A stretch of DNA of 64,000 nt from Anaeramoeba flamelloides. Taxonomy: Eukaryota; Metamonada; Anaeramoebidae. Of the stretch, positions 12,546 to 22,984 are shown in pieces. Below the pieces are notes generated by a model. That model was not told the origin of the DNA. It worked only from the letters and a program-made list of their open reading frames with translations, and made no database searches. The stretch is from NCBI GenBank assembly GCA_027625915.1, contig JANTQA010000036.1:7647001-7711000 (forward strand), written 5' to 3'. A program made the translations under genes and the position numbers. Positions within the stretch are counted from its first letter, which is position 1. The number at the start of each line of letters is the position of its first letter.

Positions 12546-12893
12546 TGTTTATTTTTGTCTAATTTCTTCAATGTGAATTAAGATTTTGTTTGAGATGTAT
12601 AAGTGAAATAATACTATTACCAATGATTATTTAATATTAAAGTAAACATTAAATTTATTTTTGGAAATTTTTTAAATTGATTCGAATAGTTAAAAATTTG
12701 TTTGTTAATGTGACTGATTAAAATGTACAGTATTTTTAAGATTATTTTCGGATGATACTAAAGGTTTTGTTTGGTGGTTGAGATTTTATTTAAAGTGAAT
12801 AGATTCGATTAAATGATAAAAAAAAATCTTTGTTATTGAGTCTTTTTATTAATAAATATAGTTCAACAAATTATTTTGGAACATTTTTCATCA

Positions 12894-12972
12894 GCTAACG
12901 TGGCCGAGTGGTTAAGGCGGCAGTTTAAGGGACTGTTTCTTCGGAGCGCAGGTTCGAATCCTGTCGTTAGCA
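12894..12972 (+). tRNA. tRNA-Leu (anticodon AAG), second identical copy
   Basis: Base-for-base identical with the gene at 9920-9998, with the same fold, anticodon AAG, class II variable arm and internal promoter boxes. The flanks differ at several positions while the tRNA does not, which suggests selection on the gene or gene conversion. Confidence 0.95.
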
Positions 12973-12973
12973 A

Positions 12974-12981
12974 TTTTTTTT
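12974..12981 (+). terminator. Pol III terminator of tRNA-Leu copy 2
   Basis: Eight T residues two bases after the discriminator, as in copy 1. Confidence 0.8.
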
Positions 12982-13376
12982 AAGTATCTTTAAAACTCAA
13001 TCAACATTCTCAAATATCAATTCCCTATTTTAACAATTAATGTTGTCTTTTAGCATTACTATTTGATTGAAAAAAAATTTTTTTTATTGTCAATTTCGAA
13101 TAAAAAAATACAAAAAAAAATTTTTATTGTAAATTACGAATAAAAAAATACAAATAAAAATTTTTTAAAATAAAAAAATCAAAAATAAAAAATTTGGATT
13201 TTTTTTTTAAAAATGATCCTTCAGATTTTATTCATTTTTTAGAAAAATCAAAAATCATAATATAAAATTGAAATATAAATTCAATATTTCGAAGTCCAAT
13301 AGAAATTTTGAAACTGACAATGAATTTTTTTAAAAAAAATACTTGATTATTAAATTTGAGGAGAAATCAAGCAACT

Positions 13377-13925
13377 AAACCCCAATTCAAAATTTTTAAC
13401 ACACCAAATTTGATTTGTAAAAAAAAATCTTATTTAATGAATTCTCCAACAAATACCAAATTTAAATCATTCACGAATTTAAATGTTTAACAATTTTTTA
13501 TAAATTACAATAATCACAAAGCAAAAAATATATAATTATTAATACAAATAAAAAAATACAAATCAAATATTTTGGAGATGGGAAAAACAAAAAAAAGCAT
13601 TGGGTAAATTTGGAAAACTTCCATAAGGAATTATTGAACAATCAAATGGTTAGCAATCATCAACTAATTCTATTTGAGTTCGTATATTTGGAAGAAACTC
13701 AACTTTTACCTTATTTCTATTGTCTGAAAAATTTTTTTGATCAATACGAAACAAGTTACGTAATTCAAACAAGAAAATAAAAACAAAAACCAAAAGACAA
13801 AAAAAAATGATTTTCATATTTTTCACAAAATCAAAATTATTTCCAAATTTTCAGGAAATTGTGTTAATGTAATTTTTTCCATTGTTTTAACTCTACCAAA
13901 AATTTTGAATTTTGGTTTTGATAGA
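13377..13925. mobile_element. MITE family A, copy c
   Basis: Aligns over about 545 bases with 4309-4847. Ends: TAAACCCCAATTCAAAATTTT and AAATTTTGAATTTTGGTTTTG. It lies about 80 bases beyond the stop codon of the G-alpha gene. No coding content. Confidence 0.7.
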
Positions 13926-14005
13926 ATTTAAAAAAAAAATCAAAAGATTAGGATATATAAAAATCAAAATAATCATAAAAATGATCGGAGACAAAAATAA
14001 AGCTT

Positions 14006-17000
14006 TTAAACATATCCCATATCTTTAGCTTGTGATTCTAAAATTGTGTCTTTTATCGCAACAAAAACTTTACGGACACTTTCTGTATCTGTAGCACAGG
14101 TAGTATATGAATAAATTTGTTGTGATTCATTTCCAAGTCCTGATATGAATTTGTTTTTGATATAGTCAAGCGCCTCATCATAATCGCACCCACCTTCATA
14201 GTCTTCAAAGCAGACACTAAGATCTACTGTTTTGATTTTTTCTCTGAATAAATCATCTTTATTAAAAAATAAAATGATTGAAGTTTCAGTAAACCATCTT
14301 GAATTGCATATTTCATCAAACAGCAATAGTGATTCTTTGATTCGACTGACAGAGCTGTCTTCAAAGAGTTTTTGATCATATTCGCTTAAAGAAGTTACAA
14401 AGAGAACCGAAGTTACGTCTTGAAAGCAATGGATCCATTTTCTTCTTTCATTTCTTTGTCCACCGACATCCCATAGCCTGAATTTTAAATTATCATAAGC
14501 AAAGTCGATATCAAAAATACCAGTTGTTCTTGTACGTGAATGGATAATGTCTTCAACATTTGGAATATAATCTGGATCTAATATCCTTTTTGTATCGTCA
14601 AGAAAACTAAATTATATTGTGAATAACAGAATAAGAATAATTTTGTGTAAAATGCAAAAGAAAGGGTGGAAAAATCACTTTAGATCATAAAGTTTATAGA
14701 AGGGTGTATATTAAAGACAGTGGGTGAAAACTTATCAAGTGAATAAAAACAATTACAACAACAACAAATACAACTACAACAACAACAACAACAATAACAA
14801 CAATAATTATAATAATATGTTCATTCGTCTCATTTTTACAAATTAACATTATGTTAAATGGAACAAAGGATCAATTTAAGGTAGTTAAATATCTATCCAA
14901 AAGTGTTGTATTCACCTAGGTGGCATGTTTAACTCAAGTATAAGCTAAATTGGTTGTGATCAAAGTATATTTAATTTTTTCTTTTTTTTGATTAAGGGAG
15001 CAGTATTTTTTGAAAATAAAATGAAATATTATCAAGATCTTCAAAAGTTTTACTTTTGTAATTTGTGTTTAGACTTATCAAATGGATGAGTTAACCTCAT
15101 TTAAACAATTTATTAATTTGAGTCTCTTTTTTTTGAAATTCAAAATTTGTCTGTTTCCAAGATATAACAAAAAAATGTAACCTATTATTTTTTTGGCAAT
15201 TAAGTTAATTCTTGAAAATAAGGAAAACAATATTTTCGTTTTTTGTGGGAAAGTCTTGCTTTTGAAAGAAAATTTTTTATTTGTTTATTCTTGATTCATA
15301 AAGATCTTTCAAGTCAAATCTTAGCCAATAAAACTAATCCAAGTATCTGTAAATCAATAAATGAATATTTTATAGAAGCCTAGCAACAGTTTCTCAATTA
15401 AATTTTGATCTATTAAGCAAAAAAATGTTTTTCTATTAAAGTTTTAAAAAAATTTGTTTTCCGGTTTTCAAAAAATGAAAAAAAAATACAATTTTGAAAA
15501 ATTTATTTAAAAAATTGTTTGGTCTTATTCACAAGAATCCTTATAACAATTTAAATCATTTTTGACAGAAAAAAATTTATTTTGAATTTTGGGGATAAAA
15601 TTACTTTATTCCCAAATACCTTCAAGAAAATTTTATTTTGAAAAATCAAATTTTTATCTTAAAACAAAAACAAAATTTCTTGGTAAATTTTTTGAATGAC
15701 TTTAAAAATTTAATTATTTTAACTATCATTCTTAAAAAAATATACAATTATTTTTCAATCGGTTGAATATATCATTTTTTTTACAGTTAACCAAAAGTTT
15801 TATCTCACAAAAAAAAAAAAAAATCTTTATATTAATATTATTCAATAACAAAGATTTGTTATTGAATAATAATGATCAAAATGGCAAAAAACAAGGATTA
15901 AAACTTGTTATAATGTGAGAAATAAAATGAATATAAACTATTTTTCAGTCAAAGGGGCCCAGTTGTAATCGGTATAATACATGTGTCTAAAGGGTTTACA
16001 TAGATATTAGAAGAAAAAATTTATTTTGGAAATTTTCAAAATTGAAACCATTTTTTCACAATTTTTTTTTTTTTTTTCGATTTTTTTTTTAAAACGTCAT
16101 TCAATTGCAAAAATTTTTTTTATTGCAAGATCAATAGTCCTTTGGTAAAAATGTGTTATTTTAATGGTTATTGAAACCATGGAAATTATTGTTGAGAAAT
16201 CCTATTGATTTCTATTGGAATTCTATTCGATCTTTGATCTTGATATTTGTTAAATAAATGTGAAAATTTTTCACTTCATTTTCTTTTCCTTTTTTTCAAA
16301 TAGAGACCACAAATACCAACAAACTTCGTTTGGGGACTTGATTTCTAAAAGAAAAATATGGAAAATGAAGTGAAAAATGTTTCCTGTTTATTATTCAAAT
16401 ACCAGTATAAGTTCAAAACGAACATCGTTGTTTTTCTCAATAGGTAACGAAGAATTTGAGTTTTTTCATTTTTTAAGAAAATTTATTGATTAATTAGTTT
16501 TCTTTCAGGTATATATCAACAATTCTTTGATGTGTATTATTCTTTTTATTTCTTATTCGTTCTTCAAAGGTCAATTATATAAACTAATTGATATTTGAAA
16601 AAAACGTTTGGGCACCTTTGACTGAAACAGAGTTTGTTTTTTCAAAAGAGATTTATTTTCAATAATGTTTTTCAATCAAAACTTCAAAATTAACGAAATA
16701 TTAAGATTTTATCAACCATTTAAACTCTTTAAAATCGCCATAGAACAACTTTAATTTAAAACACTTATTATTTTTTGGTCTTCCCAAACAATGACTAACT
16801 TGATCTTGGAATGTAATCTAAAAAAAAAAAATTAACATTTTTAGTAAAGTTTACAATTAAAATTCAATTTCTGTTTTTAGAGTTCCACAGTAATTCTAAA
16901 AAGTCAAAATGTAATAATCTAATATTACTTTTGTAAATTATAATTGATAGTGACTTTGGTTTTTCTTAAATGTAAGATTTGTTCATAAAATTTTGCTTGG

Positions 17001-18858
17001 ACAAACATCATTTTGCTAATATTTACTATTTAAAAAACGAAAAGAAAATTTTGGACTTAAGGGCTAGTTTTTTAGGTGAAAACAGTGAAATAATGAATAA
17101 AATCACCCCTGAAAGGGTTACGTAACCCAAGTAATATTTGTAAAAGAGAATTTCTTTTTAGGAAAAATGTGAAATTTTCACAATTTCAACAATTTTCACA
17201 ATTTTTTATATAGTTAGATCATGCTAAATTTTGATTTTAATATTTTAGAATTTCCATTTCAACTTTCGGAAATTAAACTATTTTCTTGGGCTGTTCTACA
17301 TATTTTTTACATTTGTTTTTACAAGTTTGAAATGTTCTCAAATTTGAAATGCACTTGAAAATCCAAAAAAGCCATTTTTTTCCAATTATTTTTTTTGTTA
17401 TTATCAATTTTCCTATTCATTGAAAAAGAAAGAAAAAAAGTATAAGGAAAAACGTAAAGATGACAAAAAATGTTTTTTTTTTTTTTTACACTCAATTTCT
17501 TCCGAGTGAAAATTTTTTGTGAGAGTGAAGGTGAAATTACACAATTACTTAACTCCCTCAAGGGTGGTAACATAGTCCTTAACTTAGTTTTTTTTAATGA
17601 TCCAAATTTTTTTCAAAATGGTAAGAATTATTTTGAGTTACAAGTTTTAATTGAATATAAATAATTTTGAAATCAAACAAATACACTAATAAATATTTGT
17701 GACTGAAAAAGAATTGAAAAATATCCTATTTCCTTTACCAAAACTCAGATTAGTGAACTTAGATCAAAATTTGTATTTTAGAATTTCATTTTTGGAAATT
17801 CTAGAGAAATTACAAAGAATTTGTGTATAAAAAATATCGAGTATAAAAGTTTTTCAATAAAGAATTAAAAAAATCAAATTAAGGAAGTAGAAATTGTTTC
17901 AGTCTTAAAAATAAGATCATGAAATAAATGTTTTTTTTTTTGTTTTATCAAATACTGGAACAAAAGTGCAAAAATGATTTCAAATTTTTCAAGTTTTTTT
18001 GATAAAATTGTGATTGTTTCATTAAGGGACGAGTCTCTATTATTAAATTTTTTTAGGTACCAATTTCTAAATAAGGATTCCGTTTCTAGAAATATGTTTA
18101 ATATTGTAATAAACAGGGTTTTTCAAATCTAAATAATTGGCAAAAAATTTTCTCAATCTCAGTTAAATTTAGCGAAAAAAAATTTAATTGAGATTAGTTA
18201 CTTAAATAAAATCCAAAGGAACATTTCTTGGTTTGATGATAGTAAAGCAAAAGAAGAAAAGCCAAGAGCAATTATACACTTACATTTTAGCACAATCTAT
18301 GAGATGGAATTCACTTCTTCTATCATAAGTGCTTTGTATACCTTGATCATTCCAGATCGCCTCAACCCTCTCGAGATCGTTTTCGTTCAAGACGTAGGTA
18401 ATAGGGTTTAGTTTTGACAACTCGGTGGCAACTTGCTTGTTTTCTTTGTCTAACCCAATTTCGAAATGTGTTGATGCTTCGATAAGCGACTGAATGGAAT
18501 CCAAAATGTTCCCGCGAATAACTTCTTTAAACTTGTCTCTTTCTTTCTGGCTTTTGTACGCATTTTTATGAATCAAGTTTATTTGTTTTAAAAAGGTTGA
18601 TTTGCCACTTTCACCAGGCCCTTTTTTTTTTGGAATATTCGTTTATCCGAAAATTTAAAAGTTTTGTGATCATTGTTTCCAAAAAAAGAGGAATATTTTT
18701 TTGGTAAAATCTAAAAAAAAAACAAAATTCGGTTCTGTACCTAAAAGAAGAAGCTTGAGTTCATTGTCTGTGTTTATGAAATCTTCACGAAGCATTTTGT
18801 CGATCATAACATTTTTATCAACAAATTCGTTGGTATTTTTACTCATTAAACAGCCCAT
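14006..18858 (-). CDS. Heterotrimeric G protein alpha subunit, three exons
   Basis: Exons 18858-18741, 18620-18284 and 14606-14006 join to 351 residues, the usual G-alpha length. The product binds GTP, couples heptahelical receptors to effectors and works at the plasma membrane. All nucleotide-binding motifs are visible: GPGESGKST (residues 40-48), the switch I arginine in RTRTTG (R176), DVGGQRNERRKW with catalytic Gln202, FFNKDD, and TCATDTE near the C terminus. MGCLMS at the N terminus is a typical N-myristoylation and Cys3 palmitoylation signal. The C terminus is AKDMGYV and lacks the Cys at -4 that pertussis toxin modifies. Introns are GT-AG: 18740-18621 (120 bases) and 18283-14607 (about 3.7 kb). 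The large second intron is filled with repeats. The helical domain is in exon 2. The class (Gi, Gq and so on) cannot be settled. Splice sites are inferred from frame and family alignment. Confidence 0.93.
14747..14818. repeat. CAA/AAT microsatellite in G-alpha intron 2
   Basis: An interrupted (ACA)n tract passing into (ATA/ATAAT) repeats. Non-coding. Confidence 0.8.
14985..15930. repeat. Dispersed repeat R5, copy 1 (in G-alpha intron 2)
   Basis: About 900 bases related in the same orientation to about 22985-23760 plus 24750-24895. Landmarks: CAATTTATTAATTTGAGT, GAAAGAAAATTTTTTATT, and near the right end ATGGCAAAAAACAAGG ... TTATAATGTGAGAAATAAAATGAAT. No coding content. Element type unknown. 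Confidence 0.6.
15935..16635. mobile_element. MITE family R2, copy c, carrying a nested R3
   Basis: Terminal inverted repeats: AAACTATTTTTCAGTCAAAG plus GGGCCCA on the left, GGGCACCTTTGACTGAAACAG plus AGTTT on the right. The interior differs from copies a and b but matches copy d (36307-38623). The R3 element at 16239-16405 is nested in it. It lies within intron 2 of the G-alpha gene. Confidence 0.75.
16239..16405. mobile_element. MITE family R3, copy nested in R2 copy c
   Basis: About 167 bases. Left end CTTGATATTTG ... TTTTTCACTTCATTTTC; right end GAAAATGAAGTGAAAAATG ... CAAATACCAG. The inverted ends pair over about 45 bases. The same termini occur at 63351-63512 and, decayed, at 1545-1794, 20145-20186 and 25150-25190. 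Confidence 0.7.
16765..17640. mobile_element. Foldback FB1 fragment interrupted by R4
   Basis: 16765-17055 matches the loop and right arm of FB1 copy a (CAAACAATGACTAACTTGAT, AGTGACTTTGGTTTTTC, GCTAATATTTACTATTTAAA). The match resumes at 17597 (AATGATCCAAATTTTTTTCA). The intervening 17060-17590 is mainly an R4 repeat, so R4 entered an older FB1 copy. Inside the G-alpha intron. Confidence 0.6.
17060..17465. repeat. Dispersed repeat R4, copy 2 (nested)
   Basis: Counterpart of 12120-12545, same orientation. Inserted in an FB1 fragment within the large G-alpha intron. Confidence 0.6.
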
Positions 18859-19577
18859 TTGTTTTGAAAATGTTTTGTCTTACAAGCTGCAAAAAAGTAA
18901 AATGGAAAAAAATAGAAAAGTAACTTTGAAACACTGTAAGATCAGTAAAAGTTTTTAGTGTTTAGACCTTTTTTTGGGTGGGTTTATTCGAATGGATTTC
19001 ATTCAATATGCAAAAAAAATTAAAAGTCATTTTTTTTGGGTATTGGGATCATAACAAGAAGTTAAAAATTTATTTTTCAACAAAAAAATATTTAACTTCC
19101 TTTTGGCAAATATACAAACCACCATCGGACACTTCTTTTGTAAGCATTTCATTTTTAAAAGCAAGTTTATTTTCAAAACTTAATTAATACAGTTATTAAA
19201 ACAAAACCAAGTCCAATGTCTCATATTAGGTGTGGCTTCCAAAGTTCAACAAGTCGAAATTACACAATTTTATTTCCAAACAATTCAATGTTTGTTACTT
19301 AAATAGGTTAAAAAAAAAATTTTTCTTTCATTTACCTTTTTCAAAAAAAAGATCACAAATCAGAATCTACTTCATTTGTAACCTTATTTGAACAAGAATA
19401 ATAAGAAAAGTGAATTGCAATTTTTTTCTTTAGAAAAAAGCAAAAAACAGAAATACAAAAGTATTTTCGTTATAGTTCACTTGTAAAAAATCTAACTTTT
19501 GTATGAAAAAACTCTTCCGTTCTTCCTGACTATTGTTACTTTTATTAGATTTATCAATAGGAAAAACTTTTCTCTTA
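18859..19577. other. Upstream region of the G-alpha gene
   Basis: About 720 bases with no supported gene. Short open frames occur but show no family resemblance. No recognised promoter element beyond general T- and A-rich tracts. Confidence 0.4.
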
Positions 19578-20054
19578 CAGTGGTGTAACTAACCAGTGTT
19601 TTTTATTTTAACCCATTACTAAAATTTAACTCATACAAAAAATATTGGCTGGCTCTAGAAATAAAAGAAACAAACCAATGGAGTGGCAACCGTATATAAA
19701 CAAGAAATAGGGTTATAAAAATAATTTTTAAAAAAGTATTATGAAGATATGGAAGATTAAAAGTTAATTTTTTGACAAAAAAAAATGAACATAATTTCAT
19801 TTTGTGAATTTTTAATAAAAAAATCATTTAATCCCACAAATTTTATAAATATAATGAAATTTTTGAAACAAAAGCATTTAATATAATTGAGCCATTTTGA
19901 TTAATCAAAGATCTAAGCTCTAAAGACAATTTAGTTCTGAACCAAGAATCTATTAGTGATTTCTGGTCTTACAATACCAAAGTCTGAAAAAAAAACAAGA
20001 GTTAAATTTTAGTAATGGGTTAAAGGTTGTCTGAACGGGTTATTTCCACCACTG
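19578..20054. mobile_element. Tc1/mariner-type MITE M2
   Basis: About 477 bases flanked by TA on both sides. Ends are CAGTGGTG and CACCACTG, and the subterminal AACCCATTACTAAAATTTAACTC is inverted at both ends. A TA target and CAGT-type ends are typical of the Tc1/mariner superfamily. A 74-codon open frame inside shows no transposase motif. Confidence 0.75.
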
Positions 20055-20698
20055 TACTTTTTCCTATTTTTGCTCTTGGAAATATAATTTCCAAAGAAGT
20101 GTGCTGAAGTTTGCAGTTTATCGCTTTATTTGAAAAAGGGAAATTTAAAATGAAGTGAAAATTTTGAAGACTAAAATCCAAATACCAGTAAATGATTTGT
20201 TTTTGTCAAAAGTTTCGGTTTATAACAAAGAAAAACTTGGACAATTTTGATTTATTTTTATTTGTTTATCTGTGAATTTTTCATTTCCAATTCGTAAAAA
20301 AAATATTTGGCATTTTTTTTTTGGGTATTGGGAAAGTAGTGAAAATACTTGTGTTAAAAAAGCAAAAAAGAGTTTATCAAATTAAAACTTCTATATTTTT
20401 TTCTTCTGATTCCAATAGAAAATTAAATAAAGTATTCTATAGTATACCCAAGGCAACTCATTTTTGAAGTTATACTCAATTCTCTCTTTAAAAATTTTTT
20501 CATTTTTTTTTTTATTTTGAAGGGGTGAAATTAATTTCCTCTTACAGATAAAATTTCTCAATTTTTGTTTATTCATTAATCGTTAGATTTTTTTCAATAA
20601 AATAAAAAAAATAGTTTGGAATAATTTTGCCGATGAAATAAACTTTGAATTGTTTAAAACAAAATGTTAAAAAAAAACCATTTCTGTTTATTAGAAAA
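20055..20698. other. Non-coding gap
   Basis: It contains a solo R3 right end (AAATGAAGTGAAAATTTT ... CCAAATACCAG) at about 20145-20186 and a tract AAATTAATTTCCTCTTACAG near 20528 that also occurs near 11310 and, reversed, near 33750. No gene is supported. Confidence 0.4.
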
Positions 20699-21247
20699 TA
20701 CTGTTAATTGCCAAATTTAAAGATCCAAAATTTTCATTCAGCTTTCAACATAAAACCACATTCCAAAAACCAAAATATATTCTTAAAAAGCCCGATTCTC
20801 AAAAGTATATTAATTATTTAAGCTACTTTCGAGATCTAAAAATTTTAAATGTACTATGATTTAATAACGAAAATTTTGAAAAGCTTAATGAAATTTTTTT
20901 CTATTTATTTTGCAACAAATACTATTTGTTTCAAAATAAATAGATCAAAATTTTCATTCCGCTTTCCAAATAAAGATTTTTAAAGTAGTCTTCATTTAAA
21001 TTTCAATTCCAAAAAGAAGCTTACTATTTGTGTAAAATAAGTTCAACAAAATTTTCCTTCAGATTTCCAAAAAAAGGTGGTTTATAAACCGAGAAAATAT
21101 CAAATTTTTAATTCCTAAATCCAGCTTAAAATTATTAATTTTCTGAGAAAATTGGGGACTTTGATGATTTATTTCAATTGATGATATGTGATTTTTTTCA
21201 GAAAGTTGGATAAAAATTTTGATCTTTTTATTTTACAATTAACAGTA
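20699..21247. mobile_element. MITE family F, copy 1
   Basis: Inverted ends: TACTGTTAATTG ... AAAATTTTCATTCAGCTTTC on the left, and GAAAGTTGGATAAAAATTTTGA ... CAATTAACAGTA on the right. An inner palindromic pair of related ends lies at 20880-20965, suggesting a nested or duplicated terminus. TA at the ends fits a TA target. No coding content. Confidence 0.6.
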
Positions 21248-21368
21248 GTAAGAAAAAAAAACCAATAAATAATCAAAAGTAAAAACAAAAAACAAAAAAA
21301 AATGATTTTAAAAAAATAAAAATATGGTTATTAAATATTTTTATTAAAAACGTTGTTTGATTCAAAGC

Positions 21369-21596
21369 TACTGCTAATTACAAAATAAAAAGATCAGAAT
21401 TTTCATTCAGTTTTCGAAAAAAAAAAACAACTTTTGAAGAATATCTAATCATCAAAAGGCCTCTATTCTAAAAGGAGTAAAAATAAGCTTATTTATGGTC
21501 TAAAAAATTTGAAATGTATTCTTTTAAAATCATTTTTTTGGAAAGCTGAATGAAAATTTTTTTTCATTTATTTTGCAACAAATAGTACTCAATTAT
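21369..21596. mobile_element. MITE family F, copy 2
   Basis: About 228 bases. Left end TACTGCTAATTACAAAATAAA plus GATCAGAATTTTCATTCAG; right end AAAGCTGAATGAAAATTTT ... TTTTGCAACAAATAGTA. No coding content. Confidence 0.6.
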
Positions 21597-22984
21597 TTTT
21601 TTCAAATATCAATTATTTGTATATTGTAGAAGAAAAAATAAGAAATAAGTAGAATAATATATACAGAAAAAAACAGTTGAATTCAGCTTAAAATAAAACA
21701 AATAAATTTATCGATTTTCTTCATAATTGAAAAAATCAAATTGTTTGTAAATTAATTGAGACAAACGACCATGAATATTTTGGTACAACTATCAAAGATC
21801 TACGAAATTCTAATAGAAATCAATTTGATTTCTCAACAATCATTTCCACAGTTTTGATAACCTTTGAAGAATACATTTTTACCTAGTGACTTTTGATCTA
21901 GTAATAAAAAAAAAATTTGTAAAAGAATTACGTTTTAAAAACAAAATCGAAAAAAAAAAAAATAGTAAAAATGATAAAAAATGATTTCAATTATTACATT
22001 TCCTAAATAATATTATTTCTTCTAATACCTATTCAAATTAGTAAAATATATCAATTTCCCACTCATAAATTGTCTAGTTTTACTGGGAAATGGCCCATGT
22101 ACATAAAAAAAATCCAAAAAAAAATGTAAAAAAAAAAAGCTGTATTTTATGTGTAAAATATGAACAAAGAGAAATAATACAGTCAGTTCCACTTTTAATA
22201 GATACAAACTTTGAACTTAATTTAAGATACAAAAAAAAATCTCAAATTAAGGCACAAAATTCATTTACAATGAATTTGCTCCAAACTCAAGGGGTGACCT
22301 GAGACCTAAAAGGGTATTTTGAAATAGCCCTTCTCTAAGTGATTAAAATTCAAATAAAAAAAAAAAATTCAGTAGATCATTCTTGGTAAAAAATTCAATG
22401 AATTAAAAATAACTTTGAAAGAGTTATCAGTTTCAAAAAATCAAAATTTAAAAAAACAATTCATCTTTTCTGATTTTCTTTTTCTAAATGGTTAAATTTC
22501 TTTAATTTAAAACAAATTGCTTTCTTGAATTTCGCAATAAATTTAATTCGATTTAATCTGATTTGTGGTTATTTTCTAACCCTCTAAATTTGAACAAATA
22601 TCGATTATGTAATATTCTTCTGACAAAAATAATCCACATTTGAAAAATGAAAAAAAAAGAAAAAAAAATCAAAGAGATCTCAAAGAGCCAAAGAGCGACA
22701 CTTCAAATCTAACATAGTTATTTTCAAAATGGTATATTCTAACCATTTTAATTGGAAATTGAGTGTCGCTCTTTTGCTCTTTTTTCGAAAAATGTTCTCA
22801 TCTTTACTTGTTGATTTTTGGAGATCTATCGTATATCATAGGTTGGTTGGTTTATGATTGGTGTTAGGTACTCATAAAAATTACTAAAAAGTTTTTTCGA
22901 TTTCGGAAAAAAAAACTTTCACTGTAATGACTCGACACTTAAGGGACAGAAAAAAATCCCAAATTAAAACATATTGTTTTTGAA
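21597..22984. other. Gap with a half MITE M1 and a hairpin
   Basis: The left half of a Tc1/mariner-type M1 element begins at 22180 (CAGTCAGTTCCACTTTTAA) and stops near 22277; the right end is missing. Arms at 22683-22706 and 22759-22782 (around GAGCGACACTT / AGTGTCGCTC) form a hairpin with a 52-base loop. No gene is supported. Confidence 0.5.

Larger units (their letters stand above)
12864..13270. repeat. Duplicated segment with tRNA-Leu, copy 2
   Basis: Counterpart of 9891-10265. Downstream of the tRNA it contains an extra internal tandem copy of the ATTGTAAATTACGAATAAAA tract (about 13080-13165), so it is slightly longer than copy 1. Confidence 0.8.

Noticed and set aside
17319-17664. Short frames inside the G-alpha intron
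   Set aside because: They fall in the R4 and FB1 repeats and are not shared with the other R4 copy.
19603-19827. A 74-codon frame inside MITE M2 as a possible transposase remnant
   Set aside because: No DDE or helix-turn-helix motif is visible, and the composition is that of random A/T-rich DNA.
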